Below, one piece after another: positions 41,544 through 53,990 of a DNA stretch of 64,000 nucleotides. The notes beneath the pieces were generated by a model. It searched no databases. It was not told the DNA's origin and was given only the letters and a program-made list of their open reading frames with translations. This stretch comes from Isoetes taiwanensis (taxonomy: Eukaryota; Streptophyta; Lycopodiopsida; Isoetales; Isoetaceae): assembly GCA_021234155.1 (NCBI GenBank), contig JAJEKV010000004.1, positions 26,081,831-26,145,830 of the forward strand, in the 5' to 3' direction. The position numbers and the translations under genes were made by a program. How positions within the stretch are numbered: position 1 is the stretch's first letter; each line of letters opens with the position of its first letter.

Positions 41544-44500
41544 GGTAATCGGAGTCCTCGGGGTTTTCCATCATTGTTACCCGAGAACGTTTTGATAAAT
41601 CGAAGGGCGAATAGGTAGATTTCCCTCTTCCTCCATTGCTTTATGTTGATAATAGTATATCGACCCCTTTATTATATGACTCTCTTCCTATGAATGTAAT
41701 ATAGGAGCTTGAAAATGTGGTTAGTATTGTTTTATGACAACATACCATGTGCATTGGACTTGGCTAAAATCAGATTTTCTTTGATATAAGATATCTTTAT
41801 ATTCTATTCTAGACATAATTAATCTATTTTCATTAATCATGGATGTTAAATATCGTTTGCAAAGCATGGAGGTAAGTAACACACCCACCTTTGAGGAAAC
41901 AACAAAATCTTATAAAGAAAATATAAAGAAAAGTAGAAAAGAAAAGTGCGCATCCCGTACTGAGGCAGGCTAGATATGCAATCATCAGGGCGACCGAGAC
42001 TGTGAATCTAAGAAATAAGAGCATGTGCAAGTTTGCTTACATACGAAGAAGACGGAAGACCAATTCAAGTAGTGGGGTCTGAAGCACAAGAACCAAATAA
42101 TTTACAAGAATCCAGAGAGCAATGAGCTAGGAAGGAACAGAATCTGAGGGGTGACATCAAGGATAGATAGGTGCACCCTGAAAGCAAGGCAGGAAAAGAG
42201 GAAAAGACCTGGGACTAAGAGGATGAGCCATAAGACCTAGACCAGGGTGGTGGGGGATAACTGGGAGGGCAAAGGAAATGTATATGTTAGCTAGGCGGCT
42301 ATGGCATGCAATAGGAAAGGCTATAATGGGGAAAAGATATGAGGATTCTAAACAGGGCAAGGGATTCGAGGGTTCGGAGCCGAAGAATCGGCCCGAGGAC
42401 TAGCAAGAGCATCAGCACCAACACAAAGACAATACATAGACAACATAATAAGGTTGAGCCTATAGGGTGCCAACATTGTAATATATAATGGATTATTTTT
42501 GGTATGTGAAAGAAATGATTGGTTGAGATGCAGGGCAAGAAGTTGGATAAGATCTGGGCAGTTCAAACATGAACGGCTGCGATGTGGGGCATGAAAAGAT
42601 CGTGGCCGTTGACAAGGGACAAAAGGAATAATAGGACGGGTACGATGCATCGGGCATGTCGTGAACAGAGATCTTGACCGTTGGTAAAAACTCAGAGAAA
42701 CATGGAGATAGAGGGTATGGAGGGGGCAGTCAGACGGAGATGTCTTCGGATATGGATGCAAAGGCGTTACGAAAGGAGAGGGCCCCTCGAGCTTTGGAAA
42801 TGGCTATGGCATGCGAAACCTTGGGTCCCTCGCAACAGGCAAATTGTTTGGCATTTTTTTTCGCTTCGGTCCAATGCTTTTTATTTAATGCCTTTCAATC
42901 CACAGAGATCCGTTTCTACGGTGGTAAGATTTTTCCAAGATCGAGTTGATTGACCTCTTGATAGCTTGATTGATGTGGATGCTCCCGCAGCACTGTTGTC
43001 GCATTAGGCTTATACTTTTTTTTAACAGTTTTCCTTGTTCTTTTATTTGTTTGTCGTCCTTACCTTTAGGTATTGCAGCCGTTAATCCTGGGTTTAAAGC
43101 AAAGGATGTTTATCTGGCTGCGTTAATCCATCTTAAGGTTAGTGCCGACAGTTTAAATTTTGTATTGGATGGGGGGTCCCTAAGCTAAAATGACGGATGT
43201 TAATCAATCTTGATAATCGAGTTCTTAAGTTTGGATATGGTAAGGAAACAATATTTCAGGGTTTCTTAACATTAATGAAAGCTCGATTTTACTTGATTAA
43301 CGAGAGTTTTATATTTGAATCTGACAAGGAAATCTGAAAAGTGTGAAGTTGTGCAGATTATGTTTCTCAAAATCTTGATTAATGAAAACTTTTGTTTGGA
43401 AGCAGAGAGTGGTAACAGGGACTTATTGGGAAACTTATAAAAAAGATTAAAATTTGTCGATGGTTGCAAAGACATGGATTAAAGAGTTGAATGGTTTAGA
43501 AGGATTAAGGATAAACAAACAGAATAAAGAATCTGGAGTGGATTTCACCGTACTGCATGGTAAAAGAGACATGGCAATGAATTAGAATATGGCTAGGGCA
43601 TGGAAGGAAAGAAACAGGAAGGAAAGAGGGCCATCCTATAAGGATCGATCACATCCAAAGAAGAAATGGCAGGCAAGGAAAGAAAGGTACATGCCGTAGT
43701 ACACAAGGTCAGGCCGTATTGGACACGGGGCAAGCTAGGGCAAGGTTTACATGGAAGCAAGCCCAATTGCAAGAACCCTAGCTGGAAGAAAAAAATAAAA
43801 AATAAAAGGGATTCTTCAGCAAAGAGCCAAATCTGCATCTGCATAATCTGTGCTAAAAATGCTGCAGGACTTCTACTCCAATAGGCAGATGGATCTAACA
43901 GGCAGGGCAGGGAAGCTAAGCAGTGCTGAGGTCTTCGTCCTCTCTGACTCTTACCTCCCTCTGAAAGGGACCCCAAACTGCCTTACTTAATTCCACACAT
44001 ACAAGTCCATTTATTTTTTACTTTACCACCGTCTCCATCGCTTCCCGTATGCATCATCATCCCTGTCTCTTTCGCACTGCTGATACAGATGCTCCCTTCA
44101 AAAAGAAAAAATAAGGGGTTTCTCTCAATTCGATGCCATGTGGGATTCTATACGCTATCGTGGCATGTGCCTGATCAATTCAACACAGATCTCGTTGGCA
44201 GCTCTGCCCTTGGCATCATGTCTCGTTTTCTGCACTATACGGTTAACATCTTTGCTTGCTTTCAGGGATTATTGCACTTTTATTATCATTTTTTTTTCAG
44301 GATTCCTTTTTACTGGATAACAGTCTGGTTTAGCCATGATTTGCTGGTAGGGATCAAGAATTTGGATCACTCATGATTTGCTGAGAAGTAGACTGTCACT
44401 GTTAACGGCTTTGTTTTGGGGTATACAGAAACATCTTCTAGAGCTAATTAAACCATGTTTAGGCATCTCAATTTCGTGAATTTAGGTGATGTGTTTGCAT

Positions 44501-46909
44501 CTGGAGCTAATAATGTGTTTTAGCATATTTGGAAAGTGGGATTTCAGTATCAGTACTTACGTAATAAGATTGGCTCACGATTCCTTGCTGAGGACATACT
44601 TATCGCCAACATCAGGTATTCATAATTAGACCCACAAATATAATGTTAATCTTTCGGGTGATAGCATCATGAATTTGTAAGGTAAGTTAAGGAGCAGCTA
44701 ATTTTCAATTGCAAATTGGACACGTATCTATCTGTGTCAATCCCGAAAGCCATTAAGACGCAACCGCAGAGATGGCGATGGGCAGTTGCAAAGGGACACA
44801 CCACAAAATGGACCCAAAACGACTAAAGAAATCCCTAAAGAAAACCTAAAATTTGGCGCTTTTGATGGGCCAGTTTTGCCTTTGCCTTTCTGGTGCTGCT
44901 CGTCCTAGTAGTGGGGCCGTAATCCAGCGAAACACGCACAAAGAATGCGCCTGTGCCTGCATTGCGTGAAGAAAGCGAAGAAAAAGAAAGCCCGGAGTGG
45001 GCCAGGCTTCCATATCTCCGTTGCAGGGGGCCATATCCTCGGCTAGGCAGAGAAAATGCAAATGGGTATTGTGGGTGCAGTCTCAATCAGCCGCGGTTTT
45101 TTGTGTCGCTGACAGAGAGCCTGGGGGGCAATATTGTGCTCTTGTCTGCACAATCCAAGACAATGCTTGAATCAAATTGGGCAGGCAGCTTTTTTTTTCT
45201 ACCATTTTTTTTCCCTGCCTATTCTTTTCACTCTTAGCCTGCATCTTGCCAGTCCTCTTAACCTGTACACAAGGACTCCTCTCTCTCAAGCCTAAATGCA
45301 CATTACTTTGGGGAATCCCTTAAAGGCATACTTGCACTTCTGGACCTGGTACACGTAGTATAAAACTCAATCTACTTACCAGTGGACCAAGGAATCTGTC
45401 TTCAGTTTTATGGGTAATTCTTCTCAACGAAAGTATGCCTGGATTTAGCGACAGATATGGCGGTTTGCTCCCTCCACTAATAGCCCCCAAGTGGGGTAGT
45501 GTTGTTTTTTTGTTCTGGTAAGGCATTTAAGGGGAGCCACAACTTGTTCTGTATTTTTTTTCTGTTGTGAGGAAATAGGGTGCTGTTTTTACTAGTTTTT
45601 GGGCCACGAAATGAGCTGTTTTTGTCACTGTATCCAGATCTGGGAATTTGTCCATATGCATGGAAGAATGAGTTGGGGCTGCTGAGCCTTTAGACTTTTC
45701 AGCTCGTCAGAGTGCATAGGTGCTTGCTTCATACGACGCCCAAACCTTCCTCCCTCCCTTTGCATTGAACCTCTCTATGTGATGATGACGTGCTCTGGGA
45801 AATGGACCCTGGTGCCTTCCCTAGTCTGCAGCTAAGCTGCGTCTGCAAACTGTAACTGCATATCTGCTACCTGTACCTGTACCTGGGTGGCCCTTCTGCA
45901 GTCCTTTTTTTTGTGTGATGGTGCATTTGGAAGCGTGATGAATCATCCCTTTGCCCCTTATCTTTTGAGGGGAAATCCCTCTTGTTTTAACTATGGAGAT
46001 GGGGACGCAGATCAGGCGGCTATAACAGCCACCAGCCAGTCACAGCCAGGCAGCCGCCCATCAATTGACTTGATGATGATGATGATTACATTATTTTACA
46101 TTAGGATCTTGTGTGTAAGGTGTTTCTGCCTTTTTTGCAGGTTGCTGTGGTTCTCTGCCTACTACTAGACAAGAGGACACCATGGTTAGGCTTGTTTGTT
46201 CTGCCATAGCTGCTAAAATCTGTTCTTGCTTGTGCCTTGCCTTGCCTTGCCCCTTAGGAGGCTTCCTAGTGATGGAAGGTAAAAAAAAAAAATGTGCTGG
46301 AATTTGGTTGTTGCTCCTGCCATGTGGTGGGCCTGTCATCATGTGGAAAAAATGTAATGAGTGCTGCAATTTTTTCAAAGCCTGATCAATGATGAGATCA
46401 AGACCTTACCTGATGTCGGTATACTCATACATCTTACAATGTCATGTCATCATTTTGTCCATGCCTCTTCCTCTGCTATGCCTTACCTTACCTTCTCACC
46501 TGCCCTCTTTCTCTTTGAGATTTATTGCAGCTCTTGTGCGTCTTGTTTCTAAGAATGTTTTGGATGTACTTTCAGGGGTAACTTGCTGCTTTCTAGCAAG
46601 TAAACGCCAACACATTGGAACACTTGTTTTCCCATCGTGTAAACCGTTCCAAGGAAGAAATTGCTTGGCTCTTGCAATGCAATGCACCTTCTCGTGCAGA
46701 CTTTTGAAGATATATACTTTTTGGCTTGGTGCTCTTTTTTCTTTTAGATTTCGTTTGTGGGCGGCGTGGCATCTTTTTGTGTTGTCTTGTCTATGTTGGA
46801 TTTCAAAGGAACATGGAGCTCTATATTTTTCCTTATGCTTTCAGTAATTTAAGAGCATATATACAAATTATAGGTGAAAAGAAGAATGGAGCTCCATATT
46901 CTTGTGCTT

Positions 46910-46912
<3 letters not shown>
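41031..46912. other. Long non-coding stretch, no supported gene
   Basis: Contains a long T-rich tract at 41501-41543, many short random-looking frames, and some mRNA-like pyrimidine-rich sequence around 46100-46160 (TTTTTTGCAG acceptor-like). None of the open frames (for example 42348-42761 minus, 43593-43976 minus, 46389-46847 plus) shows a domain or motif I can name. It may hold introns or untranslated parts of a host gene outside my recognition. Confidence 0.4.
41501..41543. repeat. T-rich homopolymer tract
   Basis: Nearly pure T with two interrupting C; could be a reverse retroposon tail, but no partner sequence is recognised. Confidence 0.8.

Positions 46913-46941
<29 letters not shown>
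46913..46941 (+). repeat. A29 tract
   Basis: Uninterrupted run of A. A retroposon tail is possible; the 500 bp before it have no recognised gene. Confidence 0.8.
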
Positions 46942-46944
<3 letters not shown>

Positions 46945-47028
46945 AGATATGTCAGGAATCTAAGCGGACTATCCCCAAAAGTAACAAAGATAATACAATC
47001 ATGGTCCCATTTCAGAAAATGAAAAATC

Positions 47029-47340
47029 ATGCAGGGTGAGAAAGAGGGGCTTATCATCCAGGCATATCAAAGCAAATATCAAATAGAAGATAAACACCGA
47101 TCAAGTTGCCACAAATATGCTATACCAAACATGCACACAGGTGAAGCTCGACCTCCTTCAAGAGAAACTAGAGATGAAGCTCGACCTCTTACAGTTAGAC
47201 AATTAAAACAAGGTGCTGCGCACAGAGGGTTGCCCTCTAGTTTCCTGTGGGCAAAGTGGCTTAAATCAAACCGTGTGGAATCAAAATTTATACTTCAAAC
47301 TCCCACCATATCTGCCGACTCAATATTTAAATTAAAGTAG
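47029..47340 (+). CDS. Hypothetical 103-codon open frame
   Basis: ATG start (MQGEKEGLIIQAYQSKYQIEDKH), hydrophilic, with a repeated (E)ARPP / EARPL phrase, and no recognised domain. No homologous copy elsewhere in the window. Could be chance. Confidence 0.2.
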   Translation: MQGEKEGLIIQAYQSKYQIEDKHRSSCHKYAIPNMHTGEARPPSRETRDEARPLTVRQLKQGAAHRGLPSSFLWAKWLKSNRVESKFILQTPTISADSIFKLK

Positions 47341-47754
47341 ACCCCAACCATGTTCTTACAATCAGTTTATAGATCCCCTACATTCATCTAAAAGTCCGTC
47401 TACAAGTCCCGTGCGATCGAGTTGTGTATATAACTGAGTAGTTGAATGTTCTAGAAATATCTATACGTGTTTTATGTCTTCATCTATAACACTTTGGGCG
47501 AGTGGAAATGTACAGGAGAGTCGAAAAAGAACTAGGAATGAAAGTGCATATCCAGTTCATTTTGAGTACTGAAGAGGGTATGTAATGTTTGTGTAGCCAC
47601 CCATTTTTTGTTGTCACAGCATCGGTCATAGCATATGGTATTTTGTAACAACTAGAGGCACTATTTCTTCGCTTCATTTATAAGCATGTGTATGCACTAT
47701 CGTAGATATGTGAACTATGTATTTAACAGTATATTTAGACAAGTCATAATTTCA

Positions 47755-48112
47755 TGGAAACCCCCTTACAACCCCCTTTGGTTTGGGTGCATATTCACAC
47801 GGGGGGTTACTCCGAGTATCGAGAGCTGTCAGATGGGCATATTTGCCCTTTATTCCTCGATCTGGATCGTACATAACGATCCTCGTTTGTGGGGTATGCC
47901 TGTACAGGTTTTTGTATGCTGTATATCAAGGTTTGCAAAATACTATAAGATTTGAGGGAATATACTTAATGGTGTTAATTTGTATATGTATTATTAGTTT
48001 TTAGAGGCTCTCGCTGCCCTGCGTAACGCCCCGTGTGAATATGCACCCAAACCAAAGGGGGTTTTAAGGGGGATTTAATTTAAATGTGTTGAATGCAATG
48101 GTTTACGTTAAT
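47755..48112. mobile_element. MITE copy 2, opposite orientation to 23622-24015
   Basis: The left arm AACCCCCTTTGG, TTTGGGTGCATATTCACACG at about 47765-47815 is inverted at about 48025-48065 (CCCCGTGTGAATATGCACCC). The interior (CATATTTGCCCTTTATTCCTC, TTGTGGGGTATG, ATACTATAAGATTT) matches the reverse complement of the interior of copy 1. The outer part of the left arm is eroded. Confidence 0.75.
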
Positions 48113-48368
48113 TAATGCTAATAGTAATTGTGTGTTGGTTATTATATTAAAAAAAAAATTTGGGCCCTTCGTGCCCTAACAACCTTAAAAAACCTTAAAG
48201 ACCTTGGGGAATTGATATGCCAAATCAGGGTTTAGTTTCAAGAAGAAGATGGAATTTATTAAAATATAAGGGTAGCAAGAAATGTGCATATACAATTTAA
48301 CGTGGCAATCTCAGTAACACATTTTAGGGGATTTAAACCCATTACATATCCTAATTAAAAAGTTTTGC

Positions 48369-48376
48369 CTTCGAAT
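48369..48376 (+). repeat. 8-bp target duplication (CTTCGAAT), left
   Basis: CTTCGAAT occurs at 48369-48376 and 49314-49321, flanking CATAGCTACC...GGTAGCTATG. Confidence 0.85.
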
Positions 48377-49313
48377 CATAGCTACCGGGAACGGGAATGG
48401 GAACTCGGACCCAAAATTCGGAACGAGAACGGAACGGATGGGAACGGAACGTCCAACCTTCGAATTTTTTAAAAATTCAAACGGTTTTGGAGTTTCCTTT
48501 GCATGTAGATCATCATAGAACACTTAGAATAGAAAAAAGTGAAATACATAGTGATGTGTACGGTTTTGGAGTTCTTTTGGAGTTCCCTTTGCATGTAGAT
48601 CATCATAGAACACTTAGAATAGAAAAAAGTGAAATACATAGTGATGTGTGAACATAATAGATAAACCCACTGTTTAATACTCGTTTAAAGTTTGAAAACA
48701 ACAATATTAAGAAGTTATAAGCTTTTAGAAAAAAACACATAACTAGAATATAGTAACTGAAAACACCTAAAACTGAAAACACCTTTAATACCAACATAAA
48801 ACTTTAGTTTGGGAAGATTTCAAATTGCAAAAATATGGAAACATGACTTGGAAAAGATTTTTATTGCAAAGTTAACAAATTGTGTGGCAAAAGTTGCATT
48901 TAGCAGATGCTTTAATTTCACAGTGAAGAATAAATCTTAATCCTTGTAAAAAACCTTTTAGTGAGCTTGCAGGTAGGAGATAGGCAACATAGTGCAAGCT
49001 CCAGCAGCAGATCTGATCATCCGATAACAGTGTCGGCCGCCCAAAATACAGCAGGCCAAAAAAATAGGAGGAAAACAATAGAATTGTTTTAAATCATATT
49101 CGACGCTTTCTTTTTTCCATTCCTTTGTAAATTTAGTTCCCAAAAAATTTGCTACCGGGAACTCAAGTTCCCATTTATGGGAACTTCGTCCAGAATGAAG
49201 TTCCCGGTAGCACATGTAGTGGGAACTTGGCTAGGAGTTCCCGGAACTCAGGATGCTTGGGAACGGAGTTGGGAACGGGAACCAAGTTCGGAACTTGGTT
49301 CCCGGTAGCTATG
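48377..49313 (+). mobile_element. hAT-type non-autonomous element
   Basis: Terminal inverted repeats CATAGCTACCGGGAAC / GTTCCCGGTAGCTATG and 8-bp target duplications are the hallmarks of hAT transposons. The GCTACCGGGAAC motif and its inverse also recur inside (around 49152 and 49200), as subterminal repeats often do. No transposase. The left part contains a 90-bp tandem duplication encoding an HSDVYGFGVLL phrase that resembles the conserved SDVYSFGVLLLE stretch of plant receptor-like kinases, so it may carry a captured gene fragment. Confidence 0.8.
48490..48650 (+). repeat. 90-bp tandem duplication inside the hAT element
   Basis: CTTTGCATGTAGATCATCAT through AGTGATGTGT occurs twice with a 90-bp period. 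In one frame both units read IEKSEIHSDV, the first followed by YGFGVLL. Confidence 0.8.
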
Positions 49314-49350
49314 CTTCGAATGTCCCCTTAGGTGGTATTGAATTAACGTG

Positions 49351-49465
49351 AGCAATGTTCCACTTCTATTATCCACCGAGTTGGAAAACAATGTTAAAAG
49401 TGGCATAGAATGAACCTGAACAATGTTCCACTTCTACTATCCACCGAGTTGAAAAACAAAGTTGG
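49351..49465. repeat. Imperfect tandem repeat, 68-bp period
   Basis: CAATGTTCCACTTCTA and ATCCACCGAGTTG recur at 49353 and 49421. Confidence 0.7.
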
Positions 49466-50159
49466 AAAACAATGGCTTGTAGCAGGAAGCATGACCACAA
49501 CAGTTGTGTACGAGAAAACAAAATGTGCCTCTACCTAAGCATATGAAAAAAGTGCATAGCATCTGAGATACACAAGCAATGTGTATGCAATCTCCTAGTT
49601 TCTGAATGGCTTCATATGCGCCAAGATTAAGAATATTAAGGTCTCCTCCTGGAGGATTTAAAACAATTCATAAGCGTAATTGGAGAGATCAGCCTGACAC
49701 CATGACATAACAATCATGTAACAACCTGCACCATGACGGGATTTGGCTTATTTGGATTTCCAACCAATGGCATTTTTTGTCTGAAATACCAAATAAAGGC
49801 ATTGCGTTGTGATATATATCACCAAACATTACAAGGTTACGCTTATGACATATAATATGTGTAAAAGCAGTGATATATAAAAGTTAAAATACTTTTATCA
49901 TCCAAATAAGAGCTTAGATGAAACCATCTAGACACATTGTGTGGATTAAAATTAGAGATGCCTTGAAAGTGCAATCTGTGTTCTGATTATGTATGAGCAA
50001 AGTTCTCTCTTTGTTGACAAATGAACAATTCTACAGCTTCAAAAAGCTAGCCTAATACACTTTAAACCTCTATGGCATAATAAATTGTATTGTTTAAAAT
50101 GCATTTCCTTCCTATCCTTGATCTGCATGTAGTGGCAGAATTTATACTAAATCTAACCA

Positions 50160-50593
50160 TTTTGCTTGCGACTCATAAACCGGAGTGTCAATGATCATAA
50201 GATTGGAACAAAATGCATATTCCATGTGCATCACAATCGGCATGATTATAGACCCATATTCATTAGAATCCTCATCCTTTAGCAACATAAAAATTCGCAT
50301 TTAGAAGGATTTTGCAAAGCAAGACTTAAACGTAAGTTATAACTTCCATACCTGAATTCGATGCTGGGGCTCTGTAGTCGAAGCATCATGAACCATTTGA
50401 AGCATGGGGGTCTTCTGGTACCCATTCCCACTTCCCTAATATTGAATCTGAACCCCAAAAGCACCTCCAAAAGAGAACTCTTACCATCAGACTGGCCCCC
50501 AATGGCTACTATTTCCGGAATAGAAAGTTGCTCACCAAATGCGACTGCAAATGCTTGAAGCTTATAATATGCATCATATCTTGCCCCTTGCAT
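50160..50593 (-). pseudogene. DRP5A: Dynamin-related protein DRP5A GTPase-domain fragment, decayed
   Basis: Minus-strand exon 1 (50593-50352) encodes YDAYYKLQAFAVAFGEQL, IPEIVAIGGQSDGKSSLLE (G1 P-loop GQSDGKSS) and LGFRFNIREVGMGTRRP, then after a one-base shift MLQMVHD and HRIQ, ending CAG|GTATGG. A 75-bp intron (50351-50277) ends in AG. The next exon (from 50276) reads DEDSNEYGS, then jumps over what should be a long stretch to PIVMHMEYAFCSNLMIIDTP (G3; the Gly of DTPG is Val). This matches plant DRP5A, a dynamin of cytokinesis, in order. The shift, the internal deletion, the lost G3 Gly and the absence of later exons mark a pseudogene fragment. Confidence 0.8.
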
Positions 50594-50723
50594 TCCTTAC
50601 CATCATAACCGGGTTCTTTTATTTTGAAGACAAATAGCGATTGCGCTTAGCCCGGTTTGCATAGCGACTACCCGGCCCTCTTGCGCCCGCCGGTTCACAG
50701 AACAACAACAAGTTTGGAGGCGA

Positions 50724-50775
50724 TTTTCGACATGTTCTAGGCATATTCCAACATATACTTAGAATATGTCGAAAA
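50724..50775. repeat. Inverted repeat, 16-bp arms
   Basis: TTTTCGACATGTTCTA (50724-50739) and TAGAATATGTCGAAAA (50760-50775), 15 of 16 complementary, 20-base loop. Confidence 0.7.
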
Positions 50776-50869
50776 CCCACATGAGCGAGGGTTTGCCCCC
50801 TAGGGGCAACCCAAGAACCTACAAAGTCATACTAGAGAAAGAGAACAATTCATCAGAGAGTTAGGTGTC

Positions 50870-51560
50870 CCATACAATAGCACATACCAGTGCATTATAG
50901 GCTAACAAGATGTTTAATAAGGCTCGTGGGCTCCAAGGCCACGCTGACAAAGAGACAATGGTCCTTTACGAGAAACATTTAACTAGTATTGCCTCAGAGG
51001 CTATAAGGCTACATCAAAGAATATAGAAAATTACCGACTAATTAGGAAGTCACACAATTAGTGCTACCTCGGAGGCTATAGTGCTACACTGAGAAATACA
51101 AGTATACGAAACAAACAACAGACTAACATGCTGCAACACCATGCTAAGAAATAGAGAAAAATACATAGAAATCAGGAAAAACTAGTCAGCCAAGAGAAAG
51201 TAACAATTGAAAAAACATAAAAAGGCACAAAATCGAACTTCAATAAAAATAAATAGCTAACTAATTGGAAAAACTACACAATTCGTGCTGCCTTGAAGGC
51301 TATGGCACCACGCGAGAAATACAAAAAAGATACACAAGTCAAAGCAATAAACAATCGACTAAATAGGTTAATAACAGGTTACAATCCCACATACATATAA
51401 AATTGGAAACAACCAACAGACTGACTGCAGAACACATCCAACCAGTGCTACCTCGGAGATTGTGAAGTCATGCCTATGGAAAGTAACATAGGAAAGGGCT
51501 AAAAAGGGACACATCATCCAACTCCAATCGCCATAGGAAGTAAGAAATGAGGAACATAGG
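50870..51560. repeat. Degenerate repeated motif region
   Basis: A phrase like AGTGCTACCTCGGAGGCTAT followed by GAGAAATACAA recurs near 50985, 51062, 51275 and 51445 with heavy divergence. Non-coding. Confidence 0.45.
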
Positions 51561-52074
51561 ACTTGACATAATCAACTGGAAGGTCAAGAAAACTGATAGG
51601 ATAGAAAGAAAGAAAAATTCAGCTCAAGAGGACGTTGATGCCGAAGAAACAGAAGAAACATGCATATAAAGGAAGTCTGGACTCAAAATATATCCTTTAT
51701 CAAAGAATGGCAGTTCTAATGCTTCACTACAGAACCTTGACATTCTTAGACAAGGTCCTAGACGACAAATATATCAGCCGATAAAAGAGGAACACATCTC
51801 AAAATACTTAACAAGGAGGGTGAAAGAAAAAGGTCGCCTGTTTCAGCAGCATGGATACATCCCAGGGCGTTGGAGCCAGCCAAGGATACAGTGAGTGGTG
51901 ATTCTATCAGTCAATGCAAGCTTCATGAATGTTCTTAGGCAAGATTAGTATCTGACCTTAGTCTTAGATGGTCTCCTGTGCATAAGAACTGAGAATTGTA
52001 ACCTAATCATATTGATTAGATTAGTTAGATTAGATTTGTTACTTCAATTCATTCTGTTATATGATTATGGATAC

Positions 52075-52700
52075 TATCTCTATGCGCACCTCGGGAAGGG
52101 GGGTAGAGACCAAGAACCATGTTTAGATATAATTTAGGACATATCTCATTAGTTCCCAGATAAAAGCGACCTGTGCATAAGATCCCGCCTGGCTGTGGGT
52201 GGGGGAGCTAGACTGATGTATACGAAAGACTTACTAGATTGTAGTTGATCCCTTGACGTGCTATGACTACTGGGAAAATGTTGTGTGCGAGGCCTAATAG
52301 CTTGTCATTACATGTAGGCAAGGTATAAGTTTGACTCATGTATTGCCTTGCTGAGGTTAGGTTGTGTAGGGGCATGGGAAACCATAACCCTCTAGCCACC
52401 TATAGTTCGTAGAAAGTAACCTCTTCCTGTCTCATCAGGCTAGGGGGGATGCATCCCTAAACTAGTCGTCTCGCTCCACCTCATCAAGCCAGGCGAGATG
52501 CAACCCTGAAATAGTCCTCTTGACTATATTCCTGACAGGCTACAATCAAGTCCAAAACTTTTCAGCCTATCTGCAAAATATGCACAACATGGGCGGAATG
52601 AGTAGCCTATCCATCAGCTCTTGTTCTTTTACATGCCTACTCTAGTGTTATAGTTCCATCTGATTGATCTTTGGAGGACCAAACCAACAATAGATTTCCA
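52075..52700 (+). repeat. Dispersed repeat R1, copy 2
   Basis: Same order of blocks as 33690-34330 (CTATGCGCACCTCGGG, GGGGGGTAGAGACC, ACCTGTGCATAAGAT, TCAGCCTATCTGCAAAATATG, AATCTGAGCCT). It carries a local duplication of the CTCATCAGGCTAGGGGGGATG phrase (52430-52505). Confidence 0.7.
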
Positions 52701-53935
52701 AGAATCTGAGCCTGGATAGAATATTCTATGTTCTGGCGTATGTTACATTTGTCTCTACAGTTATATAGATTATGGTAATGCATCAAAATCGCCAACTATT
52801 ATCACTTGTCCCAATTGGATGTGCTATATGGGTCCAAGATACTACATCTATGTGGAAATAAACATGGGGCCACAAAAAGGAGTCCCACACTGGTTCTGCA
52901 CATGTATCTACATGCATCTATTGTGTCTATCTGCCTTGTGTAAGAAGGTTGAAGGTGCCAATGTTGTTTTATAATAATAGGCTATTTTGCCATGTCCCCT
53001 CTTGTCCATGCACTCATTCAATATGGAATATGATATGATTGAACTCACGCTTCTTGCAAACTCAATCAAATATAAATGAACAGAATCTCTAAGTACAAAT
53101 TCACCATGCAACCAGGTTCAAGCTTGAGAACATAGCAAGCAGGCTTCCTCTAGCTATACCCAATTCCTTGATAGAGCAACTGCTCTATCTTCTCTGGGTC
53201 ATCAAGGATAGTAAAAGACTTATGAATAATTTGGCCTTGGCATAGCTTTAGCTCTTTAGTTACATTAGATAAGGGTCAAAACTAGCAAGAATTTCAAAGG
53301 AACTCTAGAACTTGTGACCTCCTCTTTGAAAAAGCTCTGTAAATCTTTTTAATGCGTCTAACCTTCTAAAAGGTTTAGCTTCTGGATTTAGTCATCTGTT
53401 TTAACACCCTTTATCTGAAATCCCTGCTAAATTGAATTAGATTCAAACATGTTGAACAAGTTTTGGAAGGATCTGATTGCTAGTCACGTTGACATTGCCA
53501 TGATCCATTATCAGCCAACATATATTTAAAGAGTTCAAATTTCACAATGGTTATAATTTGAGGAATGTATTTAAATAGTAATTGTACCATGTTTCCTTAT
53601 GTTCATGCATCAAGTCTCCTGAAATGTGCCCCAAAATTTGTGCCATATCAATTCTTTTCCTTCTTTAAAACTGGTTGACCTTGACCATTTGCCTTGTGAG
53701 AATAACTTCTTCAAAGGCTGATTGAACCTGATCATCTGTCTTAAAGATTTTCATCTCTTCTTAATGACTGATCGAACTCAATCATCTGTCTTGAGAAGTA
53801 ACACCTTTTTCAAAACTTGAATGTGATAAAGGTGACCCAAAGTAAAGAAGAAAGATAAGATAAGGTCATTAATCCATGAAAAGAACTGGGAGAGAATGAA
53901 ATATAAGCTATAAAGCAAGCAATCACTATAGATGA
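52701..53935. other. Non-coding stretch with a degenerate ~50-bp repeat
   Basis: No gene recognised. At about 53670-53815 the phrase (C)TGATTGAACCTGATCATCTG recurs three times with changes. Confidence 0.4.
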
Positions 53936-53990
53936 AATAGAATAGAATAGAATAGAATAGAATAGAATAGAATAGAATAGAATAGAATAG
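53936..53990. repeat. (AATAG)11 microsatellite
   Basis: Eleven perfect pentamer units. Confidence 0.92.

Noticed and set aside
42348-46911. Open frames of 90-150 codons in the 42-47 kb region
   Set aside because: No domain, repeat or homologous copy; composition looks random.
50870-51560. CRISPR-like or satellite array
   Set aside because: Repeat units are highly diverged and unevenly spaced; a plant nuclear context makes CRISPR implausible.
53190-53230. tRNA gene suggested by GAGCAACTGCTC
   Set aside because: No A/B boxes in the right order and no cloverleaf.
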